Source of the DNA: Chalara sp. BL73
Lineage: Eukaryota; Ascomycota; Leotiomycetes; Helotiales
Direction: 5' to 3'
Assembly (NCBI GenBank): GCA_918026815.1
Contig: CAKJVC010000202.1
Coordinates: 372,001-436,000, forward strand
DNA length: 64,000 nucleotides
Made by a program: the position numbers and the translations under genes. Below the pieces are notes generated by a model. The model made no database searches. It was given only the letters and a program-made list of their open reading frames with translations, and had not been told where the DNA came from. Positions 49,166-59,721 of this stretch are shown one piece after another. The stretch's first letter is position 1, and every line of letters starts with the position of its first letter.

Positions 49166-50595
49166 ATGACTACATCAGATCGTATTCTCCGATTCTTCTC
49201 ACCACATACTGGGAGGACAGGCTTGCTCATCGGTTCTTCCATTGCAACCACGCTCGTTGCTATCTCCGTTGCACGAATAGCTTTTCCGGGGACCCCCAAT
49301 CACATCATCCCAAGCCCAAGGGATACTCAACTACCGAGGTTGTCACCGTCTGAGCAGAATGACTTACCTTATCCTCCTGATGTCTTTCCAGGAGCCAGAG
49401 ATGTGACAAGTCGTGTAGGTCACGTGCCGCCCCATTACATATCTCACTAACAGCTCTATCTATGACAGTATGGAACCATACGAGTTTACGAATGGGGACC
49501 TGAGGATGGAAGAAAGGTGCTCCTTGTGCATGGGTAAGTCAAAATCTCGTTGCAGATCCCCGAGGCTCCCAATGCCAAACAGGTATCTACCATCAGGCAA
49601 GCTTCTTGCACCTGCAAGGTCATTTGAGACAGTACTTGCACTCCAAATCATTTCCTGAAGAAGAACGCTAACTCCCTATTCTTCTTAATAGGATAAGCAC
49701 GCCATGTTTAGCACTCGGATCCATCGCTAACGGGCTTGTTGAGAAAGGTTGTCGAGTTATATTATTTGATTTGTGGGGACGTGGATACAGCGACAGCTCA
49801 AATCTTCCACATGATTCTCGGCTCTACACTGCGCAGATACTACTTGCTCTTACCTCATCACCACTTGCTTGGACCCCCAACGGATTCAGCATCGTTGGGT
49901 ATAGCTTCGGGGGAGGCATCGCGGTTGACTTTGCTACAAGTCACCCGCAAATGGTTAAGTCCATAGTTCTTCTCGCCCCTGGGGGCCTGATCAGGCCGAA
50001 TCATTTTGGCTGGTCAAGTCGGATCTTGTATCTCGGTCTAATTCCGGACAGGATTCTTCATTGGATCGTGCAACGACGTCTCCAAGGAGGAAATGTGCAT
50101 GCCAGAGAAAAAAAAACTGCTACAGCAGCAGCTGTTGTCAACGAAGAGATCAATGGAGCAAGAGACCCAGGTTTTGAGACGGCACCACTATCCAAGACCC
50201 GTCCAGATGTGACGGTTGCTTCAGCTGTTTCTTGGCAAATCCAGAATCATGAGGGATTTGTGAGGTCGTTTGTGAGCTCTATAAAGCATGGCCCGGTCGA
50301 AGGTAAAGAAGAGTCGTGGAGAACCTGGAAAGAGCTTGGGAAACGAAAGGATCGGGTGCTTATAATGGCAGGAAGTACTGATACTATTATGTGAGTTATT
50401 ACCTAACAGGTCCCTGCGGGCCGTCGACAAAGTTACTAACACTTTGACAGCATTCCAGAAGAACTTAAAATCGATGCTACTGAACTGATCGGCTCGGCTA
50501 ATTTAGAATGGAGAATAATTGACGGTGGTCACGAGTTTCCGATCACACGGGGTGATGAGGTCGTGAAGCAGATTAGTGAGGTCTGGGGGACATAG
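49166..50595 (+). CDS. membrane-anchored alpha/beta hydrolase
   Basis: Four exons, join(49166..49414, 49469..49533, 49692..50390, 50451..50595), 385 codons, all introns GT-AG. A hydrophobic helix near the N-terminus (GLLIGSSIATTLVAISVARI) suggests a membrane anchor or signal-anchor. The alpha/beta hydrolase core has LLVHG for the oxyanion region, FDLWGRGYSDSS, the nucleophile elbow GYSFGGG with Ser176, acid Asp335 (AGSTDT) and His365 (DGGHEF). The triad is therefore complete. This core resembles the esterase/epoxide hydrolase/monoglyceride lipase superfamily, and the substrate is unknown. Exons 2, 3 and 4 join within conserved motifs (VHG-ISTPC and DTII-PEELK), which supports the splicing. 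The stop is only 371 nt from the stop of the convergent PAF-acetylhydrolase-like gene. Confidence 0.9.
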
Positions 50596-50966
50596 GCTTC
50601 TATTCGTAAGTTGTATTATCGATGTCGTCGATTACTTACGATCTAAGCTTTTTTATTACTTGAGAAAGCTTTTCATGTTTTAATTTGATCATGCCCGTTC
50701 AAAAAATGATCACTTAGAGACAAAATATCTAGACTTGAAGTTTTCGCCATAGATCTAGAAGTATAGAATTTAAATGTGAACTAGAGAAGAGCATTCATGA
50801 GACAAAATTCTTTTTATCAAATATTGCCTATTGAGCGCAGGTCTAGAGGACATCTGTTCAGCAGAAGAAACGGACAAGGGTAAACGTGCAGCACACCTGC
50901 TTCCCTCTCTCTTCATCTATGATATTTACTTTTGTCAAGTATCAGTTGATCAGAATAGACGCCAAT
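50596..50966. other. convergent intergenic region
   Basis: 371 nt between two convergent stop codons, AT-rich. It probably contains the 3' UTRs and poly(A) signals of both genes. No coding signal. Confidence 0.6.
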
Positions 50967-52085
50967 TCAACCACTCGCTCCATTTAACTTATTCTCAGGG
51001 GGCATAAACTCGACCTCTGGAAACTCAGAGCTCGGCCCATCAATCAGCCCTCCGTTTCCCCTCCCGAATACCCAATCCACAAAATTTCTCAGATATACCC
51101 TTTGGATTTCAACGGCTCTAGTGGCACTTATAGTCCCCACGAGCGTCTCAATCTCCGGCGTCCTTGGCAGACCGAGCAAATCCACCAAGGCTACAAAGTC
51201 CGTGAAAGCAAAGTGCTGCGTTCCATTGACTATGGCCCCTCTCTCCCAGCCTGTCTGCGCAGCTCGAAAAGAACCCCAACTCGCGTCGCCAGCTGGGATA
51301 CGGACGGGCCCGCCCATGATGAAAAAGGGCTGCTGGGCGTCGCCCGAGATGGAATTGTTCCAGAACGCGCCGTCGAAGTTGAAACCTCCTACGAAGCGAT
51401 GGCTCTCGATCATGGCGCCCGCGACTGCGGCGCCGCCAAAAGAGTGGCCGGCTACGGCTGCTGGATGGGTGCTTCTAGGGTGGCCATACAGGATCGAGAG
51501 GTCGCTGGTTATGTTGTCGATGAAGCAGATGTCGTCGATACGTTGACGGTACCAGTTATCTAGAAGGGTGGTGGTGAAGGGACTTGAGTCACGATAGATC
51601 ACAGATTCGTCAGGAAACTCAACGGCTGCGGCATCGTAGGGGTGGTCTATGGATACTGCGACGTAGCCGTGGGAGGCTAGGTCTTCGAGGAGCGCGGTGT
51701 GAATCAGACGGGATTGCCCGCCGCCATGGGAGAAGAGCAATCTCCTCGTATTGTGGATGGGAAGTGGTCTTGCTGCAATTTTCGAATTGTCGATGACTGT
51801 GCTTAAGGAGCCATTGGGAAGTGAGTGTTGAACCTCGAAAAGAGAGGCGACCACTGGTGTGATGTATGGTTGTGCGTCCACTCTTTTCTCCTTGGTCGGA
51901 TAGTAGATGGAGATCATGAGCTTGCGGTCATCAAGAGGCGAGAAGAGGTCTTTGCGGGCATGATCTACTACTTCTAGATGGAGAACGCCAATTTTTTGGT
52001 AGCCAGTGGGTGGTGGAAGTTGACGGTTTGCTTCGGCGCCCAGCAAGAATATCACGCATAAGGAGACAAGCGGTTGGAAGAACAT
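50967..52085 (-). CDS. secreted PAF-acetylhydrolase-like lipase/esterase
   Basis: Single exon, 372 residues from the ATG at 52085. The frame extends 50 codons further upstream to 52235, but MFFQPLVSLCVIFLLGAEA is a good signal peptide and is the likelier start. Plasma PAF-acetylhydrolase-type enzymes hydrolyse acyl groups from phospholipids. Seen: GYQKIGVLHLEVVDHARKD and LMISIYYPTKE near the N-terminus; LLFSHGGGQSR (oxyanion region); SHGYVAVSIDHP; nucleophile GHSFGGA with Ser215; NFDGAFW with Asp238; and QHFAFTD with His291. The Ser-to-Asp distance of 23 residues equals that in the human plasma enzyme (Ser273/Asp296), and Ser-to-His is 76 versus 78. This supports the family and the triad. Natural substrate unknown; many fungi have secreted members. 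Confidence 0.9.
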   Translation of the reverse strand: MFFQPLVSLCVIFLLGAEANRQLPPPTGYQKIGVLHLEVVDHARKDLFSPLDDRKLMISIYYPTKEKRVDAQPYITPVVASLFEVQHSLPNGSLSTVIDNSKIAARPLPIHNTRRLLFSHGGGQSRLIHTALLEDLASHGYVAVSIDHPYDAAAVEFPDESVIYRDSSPFTTTLLDNWYRQRIDDICFIDNITSDLSILYGHPRSTHPAAVAGHSFGGAAVAGAMIESHRFVGGFNFDGAFWNNSISGDAQQPFFIMGGPVRIPAGDASWGSFRAAQTGWERGAIVNGTQHFAFTDFVALVDLLGLPRTPEIETLVGTISATRAVEIQRVYLRNFVDWVFGRGNGGLIDGPSSEFPEVEFMPPENKLNGASG

Positions 52086-53261
52086 ATTTGCTTGAAACTG
52101 GAAGTCTAAGTAAGCAAACATGAACATATAAAGGCAGCCATATGTAAGACGACACCATCTCTCGAGCTTATTGGTAAGCGGGGTATGGCTTATTGCTTGT
52201 TGCATAACTGCAGGAAGATGACTAACTGGATGCAAGCCTCAATCACATCTCTTCCGGCTCTTCAAGTGGCATGAGTGTGCTGGATCTATTACTCTATTCT
52301 CTACATGTATAATTTAGATGCATATAAGAGGCATCTTATCATATTCGGGACAGCTTTATAAATCTCATCCCTTCTTCAGTGTCTATCCATCTCAATCACC
52401 ATCGATACAACATTCGTTTGTGTTCTTGATATATGGCACTATGATGGTCGAAGAGTCACTACTTGGTCAAATATCCGAGAAAAAACAGGTTCACCTTGAA
52501 GGAGCAGTAGTATAGTGAAGATACGATACCGGACCATCCCAACCACCACACACTATAACTATTGCACCTCCATCATGTTACTCGAGAAACAGAGGAAAAA
52601 AGGATCAAGTCTAGGCAGGTTGCAAAAGGTATCGAATCTGAATGAGGAGATGGACAATCATTCTTAATTTGCAACAGTTCTGATTTGGCTTATGGCAAAG
52701 GACGGACCGCCTCACTTCTCCCCGCAGCCTGCCCGTTTCAGCCCTCCGCCTGCTCGCTTAGGCCCTGATGACTCAAGATGGTAGTACCCCTATTTCTTTG
52801 TCCAGCCTCCTCCTTTGCTGCTGTACCGTAGATTGCCAACTGATTGGACAGAGTCACGGTTTGAAGTGAAGCTTGAAGCTCAAGACCAAGTTTCCTCGCA
52901 AACTGCCCCCATTAATAACGGTGCCAATTCCATCTTAACATGAAAGTCAAATGGATCAAACTGAATTTGTGATGCGTTTATGTTCTGAGTTTCCTGCGGA
53001 AAAGAGCTTCAATAGCCTACGTCGACGTTCTCAGTCTGAAACTGAGCTCCCAATACGCGCGCCACAATACTCCATAATACCCAGCATCATGCCATGAGTG
53101 AAGACCTTTCCAACACGTATGAACCCTTCCAAATTCTTCAGTGATTCAAACCTCTCAATTGAAGGAATCCTTTTTTGTCAACATCAGGACTTCTCAAGAA
53201 AGTCAGATCAATATTCTCGCTCCTTCACATTCTACAGTTGTCAACGCCAGCTACGATCAAA
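52086..53261. other. intergenic, no gene seen
   Basis: About 1.2 kb upstream of the PAF-acetylhydrolase-like gene and the F-box-like relic. A short plus frame at 52318-52515 has no motif. It contains the promoter of the minus-strand gene. Confidence 0.45.
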
Positions 53262-53450
53262 ATGGCAGCAAAACGAGAATGTCGCTTTCGACTTCGAAAA
53301 GGCGAGCCTGTTAGCTACTATATGCATACATATACAACATTCCTCAACTTGCCTCGAGAGCTCCGAAACCGAATTTATTCTGAAACCCACATTTTGCCAT
53401 ATCCCTTTGCTTTAGGCTCAATGACACTTTATTATTATATAATAAAATAA
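53262..53450 (+). pseudogene. truncated F-box-like/2EXR-type relic
   Basis: A 62-codon frame starting MAAKRECRF and containing TTFLNLPRELRNRIYSETH. The core FLNLPRELRNRIY is the hallmark opening of a large fungal F-box-like family whose full proteins are usually 200-400 residues. Here the frame runs at once into an AT-only tract (TATTATTATATAATAAAATA, 53431-53450) and stops. Either the gene was cut by an insertion or rearrangement, or its remainder decayed. It is not expected to be functional. Confidence 0.55.
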
Positions 53451-55072
53451 AACTTTAAAACACTTTTACAATTAGCTATTATAAAATTATAATTATAATT
53501 GTTGGGATACCAATCACCGTGCAAAAGGCATAGTAGCTATTGACTACGCTCTTGCAATGGTGATATTGGTTCCTTGATTGATCTAAGTTCTAAGCTACGG
53601 TCTATCGCGAGATGGTTGTAGGCCCTCGAAAAACCCACGATTTAAGTGCCACGGTAGTTCACGTAACCTTGTTTACATGCGTACCGACAAATACAGACTG
53701 AAATAAATGTGATTGACATCTAAACGCGTCGATCAAGCGCTAGCAAGGCTTAATGGTTCTGAAAACGAGAACCCCCTATCTAGTGTATTAAAAAGAACAA
53801 GAACTGAAACATCCGAAAACAGAATAGGAAGCCATTGGAATCGTATATCCTAAAAATAAGTAGCATTTGGAAGTAGTTGACGGTGCCCTGCTTATCTTTA
53901 GAATCGAAAGGTCAAAATCTAGCTCCACTCTTTGCTTTCAAGGGCCCTATTAAGATCCTCCATAGTGTAACTAGTCCCATTATATTTGGCTAGGTGGCGT
54001 GTTTGGGACGGTAATGTTGAGAATAGGGAGTAAAAATGGCACTCCAGCACTGGTGCAATTACCATGATGGCACTTAATGGACAATAGTAGGGACTCTGGT
54101 GAAGACTGAGTGATCTTGTTGGCTGCACTCTTGACGAGGGTGATGTCTTCCATATGGCTGGCTTAGCTAGCTGATGGATCTAGTTCAACTTGTTCAAGGA
54201 CCTGGTTGATGAGGCAATCAGGGGCTCGGTAAAGGCTCTGGGACTTGGCATGTAGGGGCATGTTGGGAGTCGTCAGGGGTATGGAGGTTATAAGTAGGGG
54301 ACTCGGGACATTGTAGGAAGGGTAGAGATTAGTCTTCGTATCAATATGAGTTGATTTGTGCCACACTACTCCAGCACCTTACATTTATACAGAATCTACT
54401 ATAAACCGCGTTGTAAAGCGTGTTTTTGTTATAATACTTTTTGGGGGTTAGAGTTGTGGTAGTCGGCACCGCTTTACTAGTGCTATTACAATAATTAACC
54501 GCTGTGCCTCCGGAAGGAATGGTTCATCAAGTGTAAATAAATGTGGTTTTAACTCAAACGGTATTGATGCATGCTTTTATTAGCGAAAGTGGGGAACTGC
54601 GTATTCGTTTTCGCGTCCGAATTCATTTTCATTTTCTTATTCTTATTCGGTTGTAGACTCCCTCTAACCGACAACGTCGCTCTCTATGTTCTTACAAGCT
54701 AACTGTACTATGGAGCTATGCGGCTATTGTGAAATGGGATCCCGAGGTTGAGGTTAATACCTGAACTACTTACTGCCTTAAAGCGGCTAGTCTAAAGAGT
54801 GGTACTTAGCTCTATATGTGTCAACATTTAATGTGGCTCAAACGCGCGAGTTCACAATATATGTTTAAGGGGAAGTTCTGCGCTGGCCACTCTTTAACCG
54901 TATGTGCGGCCTCGTTTGAGTCTCTTTTTAGCGTCTAGTGGAAGTATAAAGTATCCCAGTTTCCCTCGCACCCTCCTATTTACCATGATTGTTTCTTTCT
55001 TACCTAACAACACTCAGCAATCCCTCCCTTCACTCTTAGCCTTGCTTACCTTACCCCCTAATCACCAGAACA
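53451..55072. other. AT-rich, probably degenerate repeat DNA
   Basis: About 1.6 kb before the Erg6-like gene. 53431-53501 is almost pure A/T. Minus frames at 53919-54128 and 54163-54366, and another of 58 codons near 53980-54151, are unrecognised and may be remnants. The last ~120 nt are CT-rich (TTTCTTTCTTACC, CCCTCCCTT-like stretches), the usual form of a fungal core promoter/5' UTR for the next gene. Confidence 0.45.
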
Positions 55073-56360
55073 ATGCCTTCAGCAGCTCTCCTACAAGAAC
55101 ATGTCGACCGTGATGCCGCACTCGTCAAAATTATGCACGGCAAGTCGGCCCAGCAAGGAAACGCTTTCATATCAATGATATCAAAAGATGACCAAGCACA
55201 TCGCATGATTACCGATGAGTATGTGAGGAGATGGGACGTGAATGACGGAGCTGGTGACGACAGTGAAGCGCGAGAGAAAAGGAAGGAGCAGTATATGCCT
55301 CTAGTTAATAAGCAAGCCTCCCCGCCAAGTTTCAAATCAAAGAACTCATGCTTATCGTAAACCAGCTACTATGATCTTGCAACCGATCTCTATGAAGAAG
55401 GCTGGGCGCAGTCGTTCCACTTCTGCCGCTTTGCAATTGGCGAACCACTTTTGAAGGCATTAGCACGACATGAGCATTATTTGTCGCACAAGATTGGCCT
55501 TAAAGAAGGTATGAATGTTCTCGATGTTGGCTGTGGAGTTGGAGGACCAGCCAGAGAAATAGCCACTTTCTCAGGATGTAGTGTAGTGGGCCTGAACAAC
55601 AACAACTATCAAATTACAAGAGCAAAAGCATATACGGAGAAGGCCGGACTAGCAGACAGAATTACTTTTGTCCAAGGAGACTTCATGGTAAGTTGTTTAT
55701 ATCCGATTTCCTTTCTGCCTCGAATCGGGATGCCCAATTAGCTACAGCCATTTGAGAGCCGCAACTAACTTAGCCTTGGATTAGAACATCAACTTCCCTG
55801 AGGATACCTTCGATGCCGTCTACTCAATCGAGGCTACCGTGCACGCCCCTACACTGGAAGGCGTGTACAAGCAAATCTTCCGCGTTCTCAAACCCGGTGG
55901 CACTTTTGGCGTGTACGAATGGGTCATGACAGATAAATACGATGACACAGATGCCAGGCACCGGGAGATTCGTCTAGGGATTGAGCGCGGCGACGGTATA
56001 GCAAATATGCCATCACGCGCGGAAGCAGTGGCAGCAATCAAAGCCGCAGGTTTCACACTGGAGGAGCACGAGGACCTTACTGCGCGTGGAGATCGCGTAC
56101 CGTGGTATTATCCGCTCTCGGGGGAATTTCGGAATGTGAATAATCTGTGGGAATTGTTTGGGGCTCTAAGACTCACCAAGCTTGGTAGGACTACTATGCG
56201 GACATTACTCAGAATCATGGAATCGGTGAGGCTGGCTCCATCTGGTACGGCACAGACTGCTGATGAGTTGGCTGGCGCTGCGGATAATCTTGTTGCGGGT
56301 GCGCGGGAAGGGTTATTCACGCCAATGTACCTTATGTTGGCAAAGAAGCCATCAGTTTAG
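55073..56360 (+). CDS. erg6: sterol 24-C-methyltransferase (Erg6 family)
   Basis: Three exons, join(55073..55311, 55366..55687, 55785..56360), 378 codons, close to the usual Erg6 length. The enzyme moves a methyl group from S-adenosylmethionine to C24 of zymosterol-type sterols in ergosterol synthesis, on ER or lipid droplets. Seen: YYDLATDLYEEGWAQSFHFC (sterol-binding region I); SAM motif VLDVGCGVGGPAREIATF; GLNNNNYQI; FDAVYSIEATVHAP (region II); IFRVLKPGGTFGVYEWVMTD (region III); and a C-terminus ending FTPMYLMLAKKP. Intron 1 (54 nt) is GC-AG: AAT AA|GCAAGC ... ACCAG|C TAC TAT restores NNYYDLATD, and no GT donor nearby does so. Intron 2 is GT-AG. A genome often keeps more than one Erg6 copy; whether this is the housekeeping copy or a paralogue is unknown. 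Confidence 0.93.
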
Positions 56361-57865
56361 ATTTGAAAGATGCTTTTTTCTGTTTGGATTTGAGAAGGGA
56401 ATTGGCGATCATCAACCAAAGTTGCCTCCAAAATATGGCCTTGAGTCTGTAACTGTAATTGCGTTAGCACATGTTCTTTCTAAGATAACAAGCGTATTTC
56501 ACCTTGTAGAAGGAAAATCGAGCAGCTTCAGGACAACACCCAGGCACTTAGCACCAGACTGACCGATAATCGAATCGAGTATTTAGAAAGCACCAGCTTG
56601 TTATATGTTGGATTCCTAAGCCGGCAAGCCTTTTTTGGGGGTTGCGATATCTCCGCAGATCAAATATGTGCAATTCGAAAAATCAATCAGCCACGAGTAT
56701 AGAGACATTAGCAGAAGTTTTATCTAAGGCCAATCTCATTCAACTAACATAGAAATTTTACTACCAACGATATCTAAGCGTTTCAATCCCCCCCCGGGGC
56801 GATATGGGACCTCCAGATCAGGCAGCCTGCGTGCACCGGGCTAAAATGGCTTGAGAGTTGTCAAAAGAGGGAGTCCTGTAAAGAGTCGTTCAAAGAGCCT
56901 CCCAAGTCACTCTAACCTCGCCCTAATTCTCTAAAATAGACCTCTGCTTATATTTGTCTGTCTTAAACCGAGCTTGCGCAGAGCAATATCCAGCCCTGTG
57001 GCACGGATTTCATGATGGATTAGAGCTACATGGCCTCTCATAGTTATAACGGTTAGATATCCGGCTAATAGCACTCGCAAAACTACCTCTTAGACGGTGC
57101 GTCCATAAGGATGGTAAGCTATGGTTATATATTGTCGACATTGCTGCAATTGAAGAGGTTTGAGGAGTTTGCGCCTGGTTGAGCTCAGATTGGTGATTTG
57201 AAGGCTTCTGTCTCAGACGGAGGTCGCAGACCCAAGCGGTATAGCTGTTGCCTATCGGATAGATATCAGTACGAATATAGGTGCTGTAGGAGTGGTTGTA
57301 GATATAGAAGTTGTTGAGATGCTGGGCTACGACAGTACTATAGCATTAGGGACAGAATAATTATCCAAATTCTTATCAGAGGATATTATTGCCTTCAGCA
57401 TCTACAGCAAGATTGTTTTTCATCATAACCGACAATGAGATCTATCAATGCATGCATTCATATGCGAAGTGGATGCCAAAACCAATATCCTTCTGACTAT
57501 CTTTGAGCCCCCTGAATTAAGACAATGCATGCACACACGAGTAGGGACCGGCATCCTCCAAAATAACAATCGGTGATGATCACCGATTATTACACCGATT
57601 ATTAACCCAACGCAAAACGATCGATCCTTCCTAGAGTATGGCCGGCTCGGATGCAAGGCTCCTCCGGCTGCTAGTACAGCACCACACACCTACAGGAAAC
57701 GAGTACGAGATAGGGCTTTGAGGTTAGCGCTTCCGCTAAGCCATGCCATATATCCCCATAACAATGTCGATAGGTTCTCATACTTCTTAAATCGAGATGA
57801 TAAAGCAAAAAAAATTGGTGATAGATTGCTTCTGAAAACCTCGCCTAGAGTTGGAAAGCTACGCC
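56361..57865. other. intergenic, AT-rich, repeat-like
   Basis: About 1.5 kb between the Erg6-like and hydrolase genes. No gene is supported. A GC-AT boundary appears near 56788-56801 (C8-G4 run). The interval carries the palindrome at 57568-57588 and much low-complexity sequence around 57200-57400. Confidence 0.45.
57568..57588. promoter_or_regulatory. palindrome upstream of hydrolase, possible regulator site
   Basis: AATCGGTGAT-G-ATCACCGATT: perfect 10-bp arms around one base. The core CGG-N9-CCG (57571-57585) has the inverted-triplet form bound by many Zn2Cys6 regulators. A third half-copy, CACCGATTATTA, follows at about 57593-57604. It lies about 280 nt before the hydrolase ATG. The regulatory role is inference. 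Confidence 0.45.
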
Positions 57866-59079
57866 ATGACCCAATTCACTACAATCTCGGAGCCAAATCC
57901 AAGCAACGGAAATATCCCGCCTTCGAACTGGCTCCAGCTCGCTTTGCTGGTCTTCTCGCTCCCTTGGCTGCTCCTCCAATCAATATGGCAAAGATTACTT
58001 GGACAAAATAAGATCTCATTTAAAGAAAATCTTACACTCTCGCTTATCAGAAGGTACGGTTAACCATACCGCTGATCTCTATAAAGCAGCTAATACAACA
58101 CAGAAGCAGCACCCTTCCCCTTCCACTCACGCGCTTCCTCAGCCGAGCTAGGGTACAAAAAATTCTCGATTCCCCGCGGTTTCGCTCCAAAAGCAGCAAC
58201 CTGTACCAACGAGTGCTTCAGCGAAATGTCGCAGGCTATTGGCTCTGCAAAGGTCCTGCTGGAAGGCCTGTCGATCCAGGAGTATGTGATATCGTAGTAT
58301 ATTATCTCCATGGCGGAGCGTATGTCAGTGGCCACCCTGGGACCTTTTTACTGGCGGCTTTGCGAATTACAGAGATTGCCGCAGAGCGTAATATAACAAT
58401 TTCATTTTTTGGTCTAGAATATTCGTTAGCACCGGAGGCGAAGTTTCCGACGCAGGTAGAGCAGGCTGTTGCGGGGTATAAATATCTGTTGGATCAGAAT
58501 ATTGATGCTTCGAAAGTTGCCGTGCTAGGAGATTCAGCAGGTGGACATTTGGCGCTGTGCCTCATGGCTTCGCTACAGAAATATCAGTTGCCGAAACCAG
58601 ACAAAGGAGTTTTCTTAGAGTCGCCCTGGATTGACTTGGCATGTTCGAAACGTGCTAGATATGAGAGCAACAAGTACGTGGACTACATCAGCTTAGAAGC
58701 TATCCTTAGGGCCTCAAAATATTTGTTAGGCATTACTATCAGCAAGGAAGCTGCTGCTTTTGTTAACTTCACTCAGCCGTTGTCTGATGGCCTTTCATGG
58801 AAGGATATTATGCCTGCTAGAGTCTGGCTCTCCGCGGGCTCACATGAGCTACTTCTGAATGAGATTGAAGAGTTTTCGAGATGTTTGGAGAGAGATGGGG
58901 TGAATGTGCATTTTGAAGTCGAGCAGGGAGGGATTCATTGCTGGCAGGGGATGAAAGATGTCTGGGATATGTCCAAGTACTTGAAAAGTACCGAAAGCCC
59001 TCTAGTTGAAGGGTTAATGATGGGGACAGCTGTTATTGGAAATGCGATATTGTCTGGTGTGAAATCTACGAGTGTGTGA
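57866..59079 (+). CDS. alpha/beta hydrolase-3 (hormone-sensitive-lipase type), membrane-anchored
   Basis: Two exons, join(57866..58053, 58104..59079), 387 codons; the 50-nt intron (GTACGG...ACACAG, TAATACAAC region upstream of the acceptor) closes in phase. A hydrophobic helix (LQLALLVFSLPWLLLQSIW) near the N-terminus suggests an ER or lipid-droplet anchor. Catalytic features of the hormone-sensitive-lipase group: YYLHGGAYVSGHP with the oxyanion HGG at 132-134; LEYSLAPEAKFP; GDSAGGHLAL with Ser207; and a C-terminal GGIHCWQGM with the likely catalytic His. ESPWIDL is also typical. Members hydrolyse short esters, sterol esters or mycotoxin-like esters; the substrate is unknown. The position next to an Erg6 gene makes sterol-ester chemistry an attractive but untested idea. 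Confidence 0.9.
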
Positions 59080-59384
59080 TATTTTTCCTCAAGATTCGCG
59101 GCAGAGCATTAGCAAAAACATCAATATTCTGTAGCATATATTTGCATCGGATTCATTAAGACGATTACTTATCATGTCTAACTTTCGAACCAATCACGGT
59201 CATATAATTACAATAAGCTGACGAGCGATTGACCAATACAACTTGTGCCTCAGTAGCCTTCCTGATTTAGAGATTGGGGATTAGATCTTCTGAGATGGTA
59301 AATATCTATTGAAATGTCGGATCACTCTACCTGTGGCAACACCACGTCTTTACGTGGATTGCTTAGGTTGAATGTGATTGATTG
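59080..59384. other. intergenic between hydrolase and retrotransposon
   Basis: About 300 nt of hydrolase 3' flank, AT-rich, with no coding signal. The outer end of the downstream retrotransposon LTR should lie within or just beyond it (TGTGGCAACACC near 59335 and TGTTGAAGG near 59386 are possible boundaries). Confidence 0.45.
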
Positions 59385-59424
59385 TTGAAGGTTGAATGGA
59401 GGAATGAGGATATGCCCCTTCCAG

Positions 59425-59449
59425 GGTCATGTGACGGTGTCACATGACC
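59425..59449. repeat. 11-bp perfect inverted repeat, 3-nt loop
   Basis: GGTCATGTGAC at 59425-59435, GGT, then GTCACATGACC at 59439-59449. The arms are exact reverse complements, each containing an E-box-like CATGTG/CACATG. It lies in the probable LTR, so it could be a regulatory site or RNA hairpin of the retrotransposon. Confidence 0.85.
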
Positions 59450-59635
59450 TGTCCCCCATTCAATAACTAATCTACGTACAAACACTGGGCATACTTTAAG
59501 AATGCCCTGAATTGCTATTGAATAGAACCGATGAAAAGAATCAAAGGAAAGATCAATTTGATTGGCCAGTGGCCAGGTCGATAGGCCTTCCTATTGGCCA
59601 GTGTCTCATTCGCAAATACCCCTCCCCAAACCTTC

Positions 59636-59700
59636 CTTGCAAAGCGCCCTTGCAAAACGTCCTTGCAAAGCGTCCTTGCAAAACGTCCTTGCAAAACGCC
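59636..59700. repeat. five tandem 13-nt units
   Basis: Five contiguous copies of CTTGCAAARCGYC: 59636-59648, 59649-59661, 59662-59674, 59675-59687 and 59688-59700, varying only at A/G and T/C positions. Two shorter CGTAACGYTC units follow (59701-59720). They lie between the polypurine run and the Gag-Pol stop of the retrotransposon, in its 3' untranslated region. Confidence 0.9.
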
Positions 59701-59721
59701 CGTAACGCTCCGTAACGTTCC

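Noticed and set aside
52086..52235. 50-codon N-terminal extension of the PAF-acetylhydrolase-like gene
   Set aside because: The ATG at 52085 begins a clear signal peptide; the extension would bury it.
53451..57865. RIP-mutated transposon copies
   Set aside because: The AT-rich stretches suggest it, but I could not calculate dinucleotide indices or find intact copies, so no RIP call is made.
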